A stretch of 64,000 nucleotides of DNA from positions 248,001-312,000 of the forward strand of contig CAVPHY010000001.1 in NCBI GenBank assembly GCA_963704855.1. The letters are read 5' to 3'. How positions within the stretch are numbered: position 1 is the first letter of the stretch; the number at the start of each line of letters is the position of its first letter. The translations under genes and the position numbers were made by a program. Origin of the DNA: SZUA-36 sp963704855 (GTDB taxonomy: Bacteria > Pseudomonadota > Gammaproteobacteria > Xanthomonadales > SZUA-36). Below, one piece after another: positions 31,149 through 40,786 of this stretch. The notes beneath the pieces are model-generated. The model was not told the DNA's origin, searched no databases, and worked only from the letters and a program-made list of their open reading frames with translations.

Positions 31149-32111
31149 CGTTTGCGGTCGCGGTAATCCAGCCAGACTTCGATACCCGCGGTATTGAGCT
31201 TGATATCGGACTCCAGCAGTTCCATGCAGCGTTCCTTGCCAAGCTTCACACCATGCCTGACCAGGCGCTCCCATAGCCAGTCACTCATGGCAGTCTCGAT
31301 TTTCTGCGTGCGTGAATCATCGTCTTTATACCGCTCGGCAAAGCTTACCAGCGTATCGACGCCATCTGTCATCACCTTTGCAAGCCGTTCAACCTCGCTG
31401 ACCCGGCCGTAATGTGTCAGGTACATGTACTGCGGCCCGACCTCGACCAGCTTTCTGACAGACGCTTTCAGCGCCTCGGGATCAAACTGGATCGGTGTGG
31501 TGGTGGGCAACAGAAACGCGCCATTCTCAGTATCGAACTCACGGTACGAAAGCCCGAAGGTATCACCGGTAAACCAGCCGTTGGTGAGGCTGTCGTGCAC
31601 GCAGAAGTGGTGACGGGCGTGGCCCGGCGTATCCATGAAGCGGAGCTGACGGTTGCCCAGCATGGTGGTATCCCCGTCGTTCATGATACGTACACGCTTT
31701 TCTTCAACCGGGATCAGCTTGCCGTAGATCCTGTCGAACATTTCATCGCCGTACACCGCCCGTCGACCCGGCCTCCAGTTTTGCCGGATCGATCATGTGG
31801 CGGGCACCGTAGGGGTGAACCAGCAAGGTGGCATTGGGCAGCAACTGCATCAGGCTGCCCGCACCACCGGCGTGATCGAGGTGAACGTGCGTGACGATCA
31901 CGTAGGTCACGTCCTCCGGTTTCCATCCGCGCTTTTCGAGGATTTTCATCAGGCGCGGTGTGCTGGAGTTCGTGCCTACTTCGATAAAGGCTGCCTCAAT
32001 ACCCGCCTCCACCAGGTAACAGGCGGCCATGTGTTCACGGTGGAAATCGGCATCGATGGCGACGACACCACCTTCGTATTCAATAAAACTGATCTGGTCA
32101 CTTGCTGTCAT
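31145..32111 (-). CDS. MBL-fold metallo-hydrolase, one frameshift
   Basis: About 321 codons in two frames. The first has the metal motif THVHLDHAGG (HxHxDH), starting at ATG 32111 in MTASDQISFIEYEGGVVAID. The second runs from VYGDEMFDRIYGKLIPVEEK through DTPGHARHHFCVHD, WFTGDTFGLSYREFD and the helical C-terminus. At 31756-31761 an extra base in a GGG run separates the two. The zinc-dependent active site is complete. The family includes lactonases, thioesterases and phosphodiesterases; the closest resemblance is to uncharacterised 300-aa MBL hydrolases. It is divergent from the HAD gene. Confidence 0.8.
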
Positions 32112-32154
32112 TTTAAATCTTCCGTATTGGCGCCACCTCGGGCAACATATCACA

Positions 32155-32841
32155 ATGTTATGGGAATGGGTAAACAGCGGCACACAGGTCTTTATACTCG
32201 ACCTGGACGGAACCCTGATGCCGAGTGCTGAAATAGACAATGAGTGTTTCTGGCAGGCGGTTTTCGGCTGCTTTGGCCAGCGTGATGAGCTGCCGGACCT
32301 GCACGATTTCAAACACGTCAGCGACAGCGGTATCCTGGATGAATGGTGTACCCGTGAATTCGGCCGTCCACCCCGCGCGGAAGAGACCCGGCGGATCAAA
32401 CAGCACTTTGCGCAGCTGCTGGAGAGCTCTTATACGCAGCAGCCTGAGCATTTCAGTCCTTTTCCGGGTGTGGTTGACTGGCTGGAGGCCGTCGCCGGCT
32501 GTGAGTACGTGCTTGCGGGTATTGCCACCGGCGGCTGGGAGCACAGCGCCCGTTTGAAACTGAAACTCTCCGGTCTCGACCTCTATGGCCTGCCGTTGGC
32601 CAGTTCGGATGACGCCGTGGCACGCGCCGATATCATGCGGGTTGCTGCGCAGCGGACACTCGCTCATCGAAGCGGTCACAAGGCGCAATTCACCTATGTC
32701 GGTGATGGCCTCTGGGACCTGCATGCCAGCCGATTACTGGATTGGAAGTTCATTGGTATCGCCCAGGGCGCACGCGCCAGGCAGCTCAGGCTGGCCGGTG
32801 CGGACGAGGTGAGGCAGGATTTTTGTAAGTCCGCCTTTTAA
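32155..32841 (+). CDS. HAD-superfamily hydrolase (phosphatase-like)
   Basis: A 228-aa Rossmann-like protein. Motif I is FILDLDGTL with nucleophile D16 and D18; a helical cap follows (about 25-105), motif II is in GIATGGWEHSARLKL near 120, and motif IV is FTYVGDGLWDLHASRLL near 180. This is a phosphoglycolate-phosphatase-like subgroup; substrate unknown. ATG 32155 is chosen because the conserved core begins there; the longer open frame would overlap the divergent MBL gene. Confidence 0.82.
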   Translation: MLWEWVNSGTQVFILDLDGTLMPSAEIDNECFWQAVFGCFGQRDELPDLHDFKHVSDSGILDEWCTREFGRPPRAEETRRIKQHFAQLLESSYTQQPEHFSPFPGVVDWLEAVAGCEYVLAGIATGGWEHSARLKLKLSGLDLYGLPLASSDDAVARADIMRVAAQRTLAHRSGHKAQFTYVGDGLWDLHASRLLDWKFIGIAQGARARQLRLAGADEVRQDFCKSAF

Positions 32842-32908
32842 TCACTTCGACAGGCACTCTTTGTGTAGAATGCAACCATCAGAAAAAGGTATGGAACGAG
32901 GATTCGCA

Positions 32909-33301
32909 ATGCGCAGCTACCACATCACTAAACCGTTTATTTACGCCCTTGTGGCCGCGCTGACCATCTGGCTTATCATCCCGGCGATGGCAGGCCCGGG
33001 CGACCCCGAAGCGGCAAAACAAGCCTGGCCGATGATTCAAAGCGGTGCGCTGGTGATTGATGTGCGCACAAAAGAGGAATTTGCAGACGGGCACCTGGAT
33101 GGCGCACTCAATATTGAATGGGACCAATTCGATGCCCTAATTGCAGCAATCGGCGATGACAGGCAACGCGAGGTGGTTTTATATTGCCGTAGCGGTAACC
33201 GCTCCGGCAAGTCCCTGACAGAATTGCAATCCAGGGGGTATACCCATCTTTTCAACGCCACCGGTTACGAGACCCTGCTGGCGACAAAACCCGCTGATTG
33301 A
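32909..33301 (+). CDS. Exported or membrane-anchored rhodanese-like sulfurtransferase
   Basis: A 130-aa protein. The N-terminal hydrophobic segment (about 8-28, PFIYALVAALTIWLIIPAMA) acts as a signal peptide or anchor, then a single rhodanese domain with VIDVRTKEEFADGHLDGALN and the active loop VVLYCRSGNRSGKS containing the persulfide cysteine C93. It is likely a periplasmic sulfur carrier. AGGA lies seven bases before ATG 32909, which decides this start over one six codons upstream. Confidence 0.88.
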   Translation: MRSYHITKPFIYALVAALTIWLIIPAMAGPGDPEAAKQAWPMIQSGALVIDVRTKEEFADGHLDGALNIEWDQFDALIAAIGDDRQREVVLYCRSGNRSGKSLTELQSRGYTHLFNATGYETLLATKPAD

Positions 33302-33420
33302 TTTCCTGGCCCCTTTCGACCCGAATTCGTTGAGGGGTTCCCTGAACAAGTCAGAATGACTTCCTTCATTGGTGCGCGAATACTATATTTCGTATGATGG
33401 ATTCGTCCCCAGGAAATCGT

Positions 33421-34470
33421 ATGAAAAACCATCTTATTGTTATTGCGCTTCTTTTTGCCCTTGTTGCCTCTGCGTTTGCCGCGAACCCGGCCCCTCCCGC
33501 GCAATGGAACCGCAGCAGCGCCCTGGCAGCCGTGCAATCCGTGAATGTTGACAAGGCCGTTTATGAACTTGCTCATACCGACTCGCTGGCCGACGGCGAA
33601 GCCACCCTAAAAAAACTGAAACAGCTGGAAACCCGCGGAGACTGGCCCCTGCCGGCGCGGGAGGCCGCCCTTTATGAGTTCACCCGCTCACTGGCCGGGT
33701 TGCCGCGCAAGGCCGTTGCCACCGAAGTGATGCAGCATTTACATCATTACCAGGCACAGACCCTGGTGCCAACCGAGGATCATGGCAATACACTGGTGCC
33801 ACTGTTCAATATCCGCGGCGCCGCTGCGGGTGTCGAGAATGGCTGGCAAAGAACAGAGTTTGCGATGGAGGCCGCCATACTTCTCGCAAGCGACCCCGCC
33901 GCACTGGTTTCCGGCTATATGGAATCGGCCAACCACAACCGGCGTTCCGGATACCTCGACACGCTCGAACACAGCGATATGGCTGTTGTTGAGATGGTGC
34001 AAAGCGCGGTCCTCGAACAGATTGAGGGCGCACCCGAACTGACACCTGTGCTCGGGCTGACCGCCACCATCACTGCAGATACCTTTGCTGTACAACAACT
34101 GCTGGCCAACGGCCGCGGTGCGGGGCTATCAACAGCTCTCAGGCAACTCGACCAACGGCTTCAGAGATCGGAAACAGCCGATTTGTTGATTTACGCGGTA
34201 CACGAAGCACCGGCTGAAAACGCCCGGCTGGCGATCGCCGCGTGGTGGCCGCGGCTGAGACACGAAGCGGCCGTACGCGATCTGCTGGTTGATAAACTGG
34301 CTGACCCGGCACTGGGCGCCGCGGCAGCGCTGGCGCTGGCGCAGAGCCCCGATATACAGACCATCAGGATGTTGCAGGAGACCGCCGGCGGTGACACGGT
34401 AGCGGCACGGCGTGCGCAGATGGCCCTGGATATCAACCGCGACCAGCTGGTTTCGGAGGTGCAACAATGA
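33421..34470 (+). CDS. Exported helical-repeat protein preceding the M14 peptidase
   Basis: A 349-aa protein with signal peptide MKNHLIVIALLFALVASAFA. The rest is helical, with HEAT-like units rich in Ala and Leu (for example LRHEAAVRDLLVDKLADPAL and GAAAALALAQSPDIQTIRML). No enzyme motif. AGGA is six to seven bases upstream of ATG 33421, favouring it over a start nine codons earlier. The stop overlaps the start of the M14 peptidase gene as ATGA (34467-34470), so the two are coupled and probably function together in the periplasm or outside the cell. Function unknown. Confidence 0.7.
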   Translation: MKNHLIVIALLFALVASAFAANPAPPAQWNRSSALAAVQSVNVDKAVYELAHTDSLADGEATLKKLKQLETRGDWPLPAREAALYEFTRSLAGLPRKAVATEVMQHLHHYQAQTLVPTEDHGNTLVPLFNIRGAAAGVENGWQRTEFAMEAAILLASDPAALVSGYMESANHNRRSGYLDTLEHSDMAVVEMVQSAVLEQIEGAPELTPVLGLTATITADTFAVQQLLANGRGAGLSTALRQLDQRLQRSETADLLIYAVHEAPAENARLAIAAWWPRLRHEAAVRDLLVDKLADPALGAAAALALAQSPDIQTIRMLQETAGGDTVAARRAQMALDINRDQLVSEVQQ

Positions 34471-37065
34471 ACCGTTTATGCACTTTATGTTTCACCGCCC
34501 TGCTTTTGGCTAGCGGCCAGCTCAGTGCACAAGTTTTGACCGAGTGGGTGGAGAACAAAGCCATCGGCGACACCACCAGGATCGAACTCGGCTACCCGGT
34601 ACCGATACCGGTTGATACACCCGAAGCCCTTTGATGGCTTCAGAACCTATGCCGGCCTGCATATGCGCCACCAGGACCTGGTGGCCACCACACCATGGGT
34701 ACACCCGGAACCCATTGGTGTCACCCACCACGGTCGCACCATCTGGGCCTACCGCCTGGGTGATGACGACCTGCTGACGATTGACGGCTTACCCGAAGCG
34801 GCAACGCTGACCAACGGTGGTATCCACGCCCGTGAATGGCAGACACCGGAAGTCGTCACCGGTATCCTCGAGTTGTTGGCCACGCACGAATCCGACCATC
34901 ATCTTTACGATTACCTGCGTGATAACGTGAACATGATCGTCATCCCGTCCCTGAACATCGATGGCTTCATGCAAACCCAACGATATCCCACGCTGAACTA
35001 CCTGCAATCCGACCCCAACGATCCGGATTATTCACCGCGCGACGGCCGTATGCGCCGCAAGAACATGCTCAACACCGATGAAGACCTTTTCACGACATTC
35101 GACCACCTCAACGGTGTTGACCTTAATCGCAACAATGCCCCGTACTGGGCAACCAACCTGGACCGTTCTTCCGATGACCCCCAATCGATTGTCCACCACG
35201 GTGTAGCACCCGCCTCCGAGCCCGAGATAAAGGCCCTGGATACCGCGGGCCGGCTCGGTCCGATCGAGCGCCTGCGCCTTTACACCGATGTGCATTCATT
35301 CTCCCTGGTGACCTACTGGAGTCGAAACAACTACATACGTCTTGGCCGGGAAAACGAAAGGGTGCAGATCACTTTCAGCAACCACCACCTCGCACTCCCC
35401 GGCGGCAAATGGTATGCCGTTCCGAGCTACAGCAATGCACCGTATAACCAGGGTATTGGAATGACCGATGAGTATTTCACAAACACCTACCTGATACCCG
35501 CCTTTGGTCTGGAAGTTGAGCCCAGTAACGGCCAGAGCTTTCATATCCCATTGCCGGGCAGCGGCGCAGATTACGGCGGTGTCGGTGAAAACGGCCATGA
35601 TGGATTCATATTGCCGGACTCGGAAATTCGCAGGGTACGGGAAGAACTGGCCCAGTCTTTCGCAGCGATCTACTACCGCCAGGCCGGGCCACCCTCGATA
35701 CACGCACTGCGGATGATCGATACCGAGACCGGCGCCATGGTTTTCGAGGCCGAGTGGGATGTGGTGGATAACCAGACCCGCACGCTCTACAGTCAACAAA
35801 TCCAGCCCTTGCAACTCGACCACCGCTACGACGCGTGGTTGTCCTTCGACAAGCCCATGCGCTGGCGTGCGGATGGCCAGGTGGTGCCTTTCCCGGGCCA
35901 GCCCGCAAGCACGCTGGACCTTGAAGCCGATGTGCAGATTTTCGGCTCCTCCATGACCACCAGCGTGGAATCTGCCGACTGGCTCGATCAGGCCGGTGGT
36001 GCACCGGACGGTTATATGAACTACCGGGATGATGCCTTGAGGATGACCTTCACCTTTCCCGGTGACACCCAGAACCTGGCCCTGGTTACCGGGCTGGAAC
36101 AGGCCACCCTGGCGCTGACCACGACCGATATGACCGGTATGCGCACCGATGCCTTCCCCACTACCATCCCCAACTGGGAAACTGGCGTCTGGAAACGATA
36201 TGAGTTCACATCGGGCAATGAAGGCGATGCCGGTGGTACCGATGCCACGATATCCTTCCAGGTAACCGACCAGCCGGTACCGCCACCCTTCCTGCTCGAG
36301 CCCGGTATCACCTCGGCCTGGTACGACCTGAGCCACAGCGGCGAAGGTTTCCTGCTCGAGATGCTGGCCAATAATGTCGCCGTGATGTACTGGTTTACCT
36401 ACGACGCCAACGGCGAACAGGACTGGTATATCGCCGCCGGTGAAGTACGCGGCAACCGCATCGTGTTCCCGAGCCTTTTGCGGGTTTCCGGTGGTGAATT
36501 CGGCCCGGGTTTCGACCCCGGCAAGATCACCGAGGAAGCGGTCGGCTCGGCCAGTTTTACCTGGACCGGTTGCGACCAGGGCGATATGAGCTACCAGATC
36601 GGCACCCAACACGGCCGTATGCAGCTATCCAGGCTCACCCGCGTCATGGGTATTGACTGTGGCAACCCGCAACTGCCACCAGTACATGAAGTGGCCTACC
36701 TGAGCGGTTCCTGGTACGACCCGACCCACAGCGGCGAAGGCTACAACGTGGAAGTCATGGTAGACGGCCGGGTAATCGTTTACTGGTTCAGCTACGACCC
36801 CGAAGGCAAACGCCGCTGGTTTTTCGGCCTGGGCGAAGTGCGCGAAGGCAAGCTTGTGTTCGATGACATTCAAACCTCGAGCGGGCCCGTATTCGGGCCG
36901 GATTTCGACCCACAGACGGTAGTCTACTCACCCTGGGGTACGCTGGAACTGGATCTGAGCTGCGAAGGCGGCGCTGCGACCTACAGCAGTACCGAGCCGG
37001 GTTTTGGCTCCGGCACGCTCAATGTCGTGCGCCTGACCAACATCGACCAACTGGCCTGCCCCTAG
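34467..37065 (+). CDS. Exported M14 zinc carboxypeptidase with tandem C-terminal beta domains, one frameshift
   Basis: About 865 codons. A signal peptide (MNRLCTLCFTALLLASGQLS) is followed by VPIPVDTPE, then an extra base at 34626 breaks the frame; the next frame continues PFDGFRTYAGLHMRH. The M14 domain has the zinc ligands of GGIHAREWQTPE (about residue 120), TDVHSFSLVTYW for the third ligand and FGLEVEPSNG with the catalytic Glu. After a linker, the C-terminus (about 620-850) repeats a module twice: AWYDLSHSGEGFLLEML with MYWFTYDANGEQDWYIAAGE, and SWYDPTHSGEGYNVEVM with YWFSYDPEGKRRWFFGLGE. The modules have an aromatic Trp/Tyr pattern, possibly ligand binding. It probably digests extracellular peptides. 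Confidence 0.83.
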
Positions 37066-37145
37066 CAGGCCGCAGATCACTGCCCCCAAGCAGGAAAAAC
37101 CCTTTATAATTGCCGCCGTTGAACAGAATCGAAGGAAGCAAAAAC

Positions 37146-37421
37146 GTGAGTGACAGAGAAAGCCATAACGAATGTACCCATAAATTTATTGAACTGGCCA
37201 ACGAACTGAAAAGCCAGGGACACAGCCCGCAGCTGATTTCGGCCGCACTGATGGCGGCATCCGGCATCTACGCCACCTTCATCACGGCCGGCAATACCGG
37301 CGGCCTGCAGCCCTCCGGTGTGGACAAGGTGGTCATGATGTACCGGCGCAACCTGGAACACATCCAGGAACGAAAAAAAGCGGAAAAAGAGGCACTGGAA
37401 GACGCCGCGCAAGGACAATAA
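37146..37421 (+). CDS. DUF3144-family protein
   Basis: A 91-aa helical protein starting at GTG 37146, with AAGGA about nine bases upstream. The sequence SDRESHNECTHKFIELANEL, followed by SPQLISAALMAASGIYATF and VDKVVMMYRRNLEHIQE, matches the small DUF3144 family by pattern. No function is established; the C-terminus is charged and helical. A TATAAT-like -10 sequence lies at 37104-37109. Confidence 0.65.
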   Translation: MSDRESHNECTHKFIELANELKSQGHSPQLISAALMAASGIYATFITAGNTGGLQPSGVDKVVMMYRRNLEHIQERKKAEKEALEDAAQGQ

Positions 37422-37501
37422 CCGGTTTGTGGCCAGTTTTTTACCCAAACCACTTCTCAGTTGCCACCTGTGAAAGGTACAATTGCACCCCGCATTAAAA
37501 C

Positions 37502-37578
37502 GGGCCCATAGCTCAGTTGGTTAGAGCACTCGACTCATAATCGATCGGTCCCAGGTTCAAGTCCTGGTGGGCCCACCA
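37502..37578 (+). tRNA. tRNA with CAT anticodon, probably tRNA-Ile2 (lysidine-modified)
   Basis: A 77-base cloverleaf with encoded CCA: acceptor GGGCCCA/TGGGCCC, D arm with GTTGGTTA, anticodon loop CTCATAA (CAT at 37536-37538), T loop TTCAAGT. The anticodon stem TCGA/TCGA and the variable region resemble the minor Ile2 tRNA (read after C34 lysidine modification) more than elongator Met, and the anticodon-stem outer pair is a C-U mismatch. It is not an initiator by loop context. A T-run follows. The accessory region starts just after its 3' end. Confidence 0.9.
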
Positions 37579-37691
37579 TTTTTTTCCGGTCCTTACCGGG
37601 CACATGGGTATTTCAGTTAGCGGTCTCGTCTCTGTTGATCTCATTGGCACATTCATTATTCGCCTTATTCAAAGGTTGAATATGTGCTATA

Positions 37692-37724
37692 TTCTCCTTC
37701 ATGAAAGGAGAACTATCGTCATGA
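37692..37724 (+). promoter_or_regulatory. Shine-Dalgarno hairpin and seven-codon leader ORF of the DUF4143 ATPase gene
   Basis: TTCTCCTT (37692-37699) pairs perfectly with AAGGAGAA (37705-37712), burying the AGGAG ribosome-binding site. An ATG at 37701 in the loop opens a leader of seven codons whose TGA (37722-37724) overlaps the main ATG (37721) as ATGA. Translational coupling or attenuation is possible. Confidence 0.4.
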
Positions 37725-39085
37725 ATGAACCGTTATCTCGGCCCTTACGCGAGGCGCTCATCGAGAAGCTTGCGGATTCCTTGAACGGACCATTGCCACA
37801 AGCGACGCCCCGGCAGCTTTACGGCACCACCAGTGTCAGTGGTAAGGTCACGGCGATCATCGGTATGCGACGCGCGGGTAAAACCACGTTCGTGCACCAG
37901 TTGCGGCAACAAAGACTGGATCAGGGCATCAGCCGGGATCATGTGCCGTATATCAATTTCGAAGATGAACGGTTGGCTGGTCTCCAGGCCAGCCAACTCG
38001 GCTTTTTGCTGGATGAATATGGCCGGCGTGTGACGGGGCCGGATACCGCCACGACCGTCACCTGGTGCTTCGACGAAATCCAGGTTGTTCCCGGCTGGGA
38101 GCGTTTCGTACGCCGCTTGCTCGACCAGGGCGGTGCCGAGATCATCATTACCGGCTCCTCGGCGGCTTTGTTGTCGCGGGAGATCGCAACCGCGTTGCGC
38201 GGCCGGGCGTGGGAAGTGCCACTCTTCCCATTCAGCTTTACCGAAGCGCTGCTCCATGCTGGCCGACCTGTTCCCGTGGATGCGGGCTTTCTGACGGCAC
38301 CGGAACGCGCCGCGCTTGAACGCGCCTTTCACGAGTGGCTGATCAGCGGTGGCTTTCCCGAGGCGCAGGGCCTCGATCACGGTGACAGGGCACAGTTGCT
38401 GCAGGATTACGTTGACGTTGCCATGTTTCGCGATGTGGTCGAGCGTCATGGTGTGACGAACGTTTCGGGCCTGCGCTGGCTGGTACGGCACTTGCTGGGT
38501 AACGCCGCTGCATCCTTCAGCGTGGAAAAATTCTACGCGGCATTGAAGTCGCAGGGCATTGCCATCAGCAAGGATACGGTCCACCAATTACTGTCCCATC
38601 TTGAAGATTGCTTTCTGCTCCGCCTGGTGTGGATGGAATCGAATTCGGAACGTCAGCGCATGGTCAATCCGCGCAAAGCCTATCCGGTGGATAGCGGGCT
38701 GATACAGGTATACGACCGCAGCGGACGCGCTAATCTCGGCCATGCGCTGGAAACCGCGGTCCTGATCGAACTGCAACGACGCCGTTGCAGCGTAAGTTAT
38801 GTGCGTACGCCTGGTGGCTATGAGGTGGATTTTCTGGCGCGGGATCCTGCCGGCGGACAGTGGTTAATTCAGGTATGCGCAGACGCCAGCGACGCGGAAA
38901 CGGCGGCCCGCGAGTTACGCGCCCTCGCCGAAGCCGCCCGGCAGTTTCCGAGGGCACAACAGTTGCTGTTAACTTTAAACCGCGATGGCGGACCCTCCGG
39001 GGCACCTGGGGAGGTAACCGTGCAGCCCGCTTATCAATGGATGCTCACACCAGCCGAACGACAAGGCAGCAAGACTATTAAGTGA
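37721..39085 (+). CDS. AAA-type ATPase with DUF4143 domain
   Basis: A 454-aa protein of the AAA_14/DUF4143 group. The N-terminal ATPase has Walker A GMRRAGKTTF (48-57), Walker B WCFDEIQVV (about 110) and sensor ITGSSAALLSREIATALRGR. The C-terminal DUF4143 domain has the nuclease-like segment VDFLARDPAGGQWLIQVCAD near 400. These genes move frequently between genomes, and some sit with toxin-antitoxin or defence genes; their exact role is unsettled. ATG 37721 is preferred because conserved sequence begins after it. It is the first gene after the tRNA. Confidence 0.85.
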   Translation: MNEPLSRPLREALIEKLADSLNGPLPQATPRQLYGTTSVSGKVTAIIGMRRAGKTTFVHQLRQQRLDQGISRDHVPYINFEDERLAGLQASQLGFLLDEYGRRVTGPDTATTVTWCFDEIQVVPGWERFVRRLLDQGGAEIIITGSSAALLSREIATALRGRAWEVPLFPFSFTEALLHAGRPVPVDAGFLTAPERAALERAFHEWLISGGFPEAQGLDHGDRAQLLQDYVDVAMFRDVVERHGVTNVSGLRWLVRHLLGNAAASFSVEKFYAALKSQGIAISKDTVHQLLSHLEDCFLLRLVWMESNSERQRMVNPRKAYPVDSGLIQVYDRSGRANLGHALETAVLIELQRRRCSVSYVRTPGGYEVDFLARDPAGGQWLIQVCADASDAETAARELRALAEAARQFPRAQQLLLTLNRDGGPSGAPGEVTVQPAYQWMLTPAERQGSKTIK

Positions 39086-39104
39086 TTCTGCGAATCAAAC
39101 CGTT

Positions 39105-39311
39105 TTACCGTGACCAAACCACTACGCACCAGGCATGAAGGCGCCCTTTGAACTGCTCCACAACCTCCAGGGCGCGCACCGAGGAGTGCAGATCGCAGTT
39201 CAGGTACGTCGCATCGGGCAGCATCCGCGCAATCGTCGTATTGCCCACCCGCCGCGCACCGGGCAGCCAGACAACAGACCGCCGTGTCCACGCCCGCTGG
39301 ACACGCTTCAA
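39105..39311 (-). pseudogene. Decayed N-terminal fragment of a second DUF4143-type ATPase
   Basis: 68 codons resemble the N-terminus of another AAA_14 ATPase: RRSVVWLPGARRVGNTTIAR and DATYLNCDLHSSVRALE. The invariant Walker A lysine is Asn (GNTT in place of GKTT). No further ATPase or DUF4143 sequence follows on this strand. It lies tail-to-tail with the intact ATPase gene. Evidently a remnant. Confidence 0.65.
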
Positions 39312-39492
39312 CCAGAGCTTACGTTCAATCAGGCAACCGTACTATACATTTGGTCGTCTATTTGCAAAGTATGGCAACGACAAAGTACATCTGCGCTGGC
39401 TTGCCTGCCGGGTGCTGTGGGACAAACCCGCGCCGATGCCCGGCTTTCTCGCGGTAACCTATCCGGTCACCCTGTTTTATATTTCAATGATA

Positions 39493-39513
39493 TTGTCGAA
39501 TATAACTCGACAA
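39493..39513. promoter_or_regulatory. Operator-like palindrome 1 upstream of abiEi
   Basis: TTGTCG (39493-39498), nine bases, CGACAA (39508-39513). The identical geometry recurs 73 bases downstream. AbiEi-type antitoxins are known to bind inverted repeats in their own promoter, so autoregulation is a natural reading. Confidence 0.55.
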
Positions 39514-39563
39514 ATATTTATTTAATTAAAATATAAAATTGCTATAAATGTGAATGTAGTTTA

Positions 39564-39588
39564 TTTTGTCGTGTATGGCTCGACAAAA
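39564..39588. promoter_or_regulatory. Operator-like palindrome 2 covering the abiEi start codon
   Basis: TTTTGTCG (39564-39571) and CGACAAAA (39581-39588) flank nine bases that contain the ATG at 39575. A TATAAA -10-like box at 39543-39548 lies between the two palindromes. No Shine-Dalgarno sequence is visible, so translation may be leaderless. Confidence 0.55.
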
Positions 39589-40430
39589 CGACAGTAAATT
39601 AAAATCGCTTCTGGAAAGTGTTCCTCCAGGCTTCCTGGTCGATACACCCTGGCTTGCTGCGCGAAATATCGATCGTAAACTCGCCTACTGGTACCTGAAG
39701 CGCGGTTGGCTTGAGCCTGTAGCACACGGCGTTTACCGGCGTCCGGCGATAACCGATGACGACTCGAGCCATGAGGCCGGGTGGAAAGTGGCTGTCCTGT
39801 CCATACAGCAACTGATGGGATACGACGTACATTTGGGGGGACGAACAGCCCTCGAGGTTCACGGGTTTCATCACTATTTGCCGTTTAGTGGAATAAAAAC
39901 CATCTACATGTACGGGGACAGCCCGACATGGTTAAAGCGCTTGCCAACCGTCCACAAGTTTGTGAAAAGATCACGGTCACTCTTTGGCAATAACCTGGCC
40001 GGCGTTGGTGAAGCGTCAAATTTGCTGGCAACAGCAGACACCTGGGAAGACCTCAATCATCAGCCCGGGGAGCTGGTCCCTGGTAACGTCTTCGCCCGAA
40101 CGTGCAATATTGGAAATGCTCGATGAATTACCCAAAAACGAGAGTTTCCATACAGTGGACAAACTCTTTGAAGGTCTCTCAAACCTCAGGCCCCAATTAC
40201 TCGAAGACCTGCTGCATTTGTGTACGAGCATCAAGGTGAAGCGGTATTTCTTTGTCTTCACCGATCGGCACAAGCACGGTTGGAGAAAGCACATATCAAT
40301 GGCCGGCATAAACCTCGGGTCCGGACCCCGCCGTACTTTTGAGGGTGGGCGCATCCACCCGGAATTTAAAATATCGGTACCTGAAGATTTTTTGAACGCT
40401 TCCACCTGGAGTAGCGAAGATGGCCCGTGA
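39575..40430 (+). CDS. abiEi: AbiEi-type antitoxin (type IV TA), one frameshift
   Basis: About 284 codons in two frames. The N-terminal winged-helix part reads LLESVPPGFLVDTPWLAARN and YWYLKRGWLEPVAHGVYRRP. The central region VHLGGRTALEVHGFHHYLPF is AbiEi-like. At 40082-40083 an extra G breaks the frame after PGELV; the other frame continues VTSSPERAILEMLDELPKNE, HTVDKLFEGL and KRYFFVFTDRHKHGWRKHIS. AbiEi silences the toxin gene and represses its own promoter. The stop overlaps the toxin start by 11 bases (40420-40430), the usual coupled order. Codon use is less biased than in neighbouring core genes, which fits horizontal origin. Confidence 0.78.
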
Positions 40431-40674
40431 GGATTACGCAGCCCAGGTCCGTCTGATTTTTAAGCTGCTGCCAATCATAGCCAGGGAAACTGCATTTGCA
40501 CTCAAGGGCGGCACGGCCATCAATCTCTTTTTTCGTGATATGCCAAGACTATCCGTCGATATCGATCTCACCTACCTTCCAATAGAGGATCGTGAAACCT
40601 CGCTGGCGGGCATCGACCGGGCCATGGATCGAATGGTGCTTTCTTGGTACATAGGTAACAGTCTCAAAGCGTAG
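40420..40674 (+). pseudogene. Truncated AbiEii-type nucleotidyltransferase toxin
   Basis: 84 codons match the N-terminus of AbiEii/AbiGii toxins: MAREDYAAQVRLIFKLLPII, then the nucleotidyltransferase signature KGGTAINLFFRDMPRLSVDI ending in the DIDLTYLP acidic pair. Complete members are around 300 residues. After AGIDRAMDRM the sequence departs from the family and stops, so helical and catalytic C-terminal parts are missing. It overlaps the antitoxin gene. Probably inactive; the break could be a deletion with the DUF2235 gene that follows. Confidence 0.7.
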
Positions 40675-40786
40675 GGGCTTCATTCAAATGGCGCTACTTC
40701 ATTCGTGTCCTGATCAACTGCCGATCGGCCATTTGCCTGAGCTTATGCGTAGCCTGCCAGGGAAAATAAGCTTTTTCGTTGCTGAT

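Noticed and set aside
35296..36612. 438-codon minus-strand frame opposite the carboxypeptidase
   Set aside because: Shadow; the plus strand has M14 motifs and coupled start.
37579..37720. Integrase or direct repeat of the tRNA 3' end
   Set aside because: No recombinase gene in the accessory block and no second copy of the tRNA end was seen within the window.
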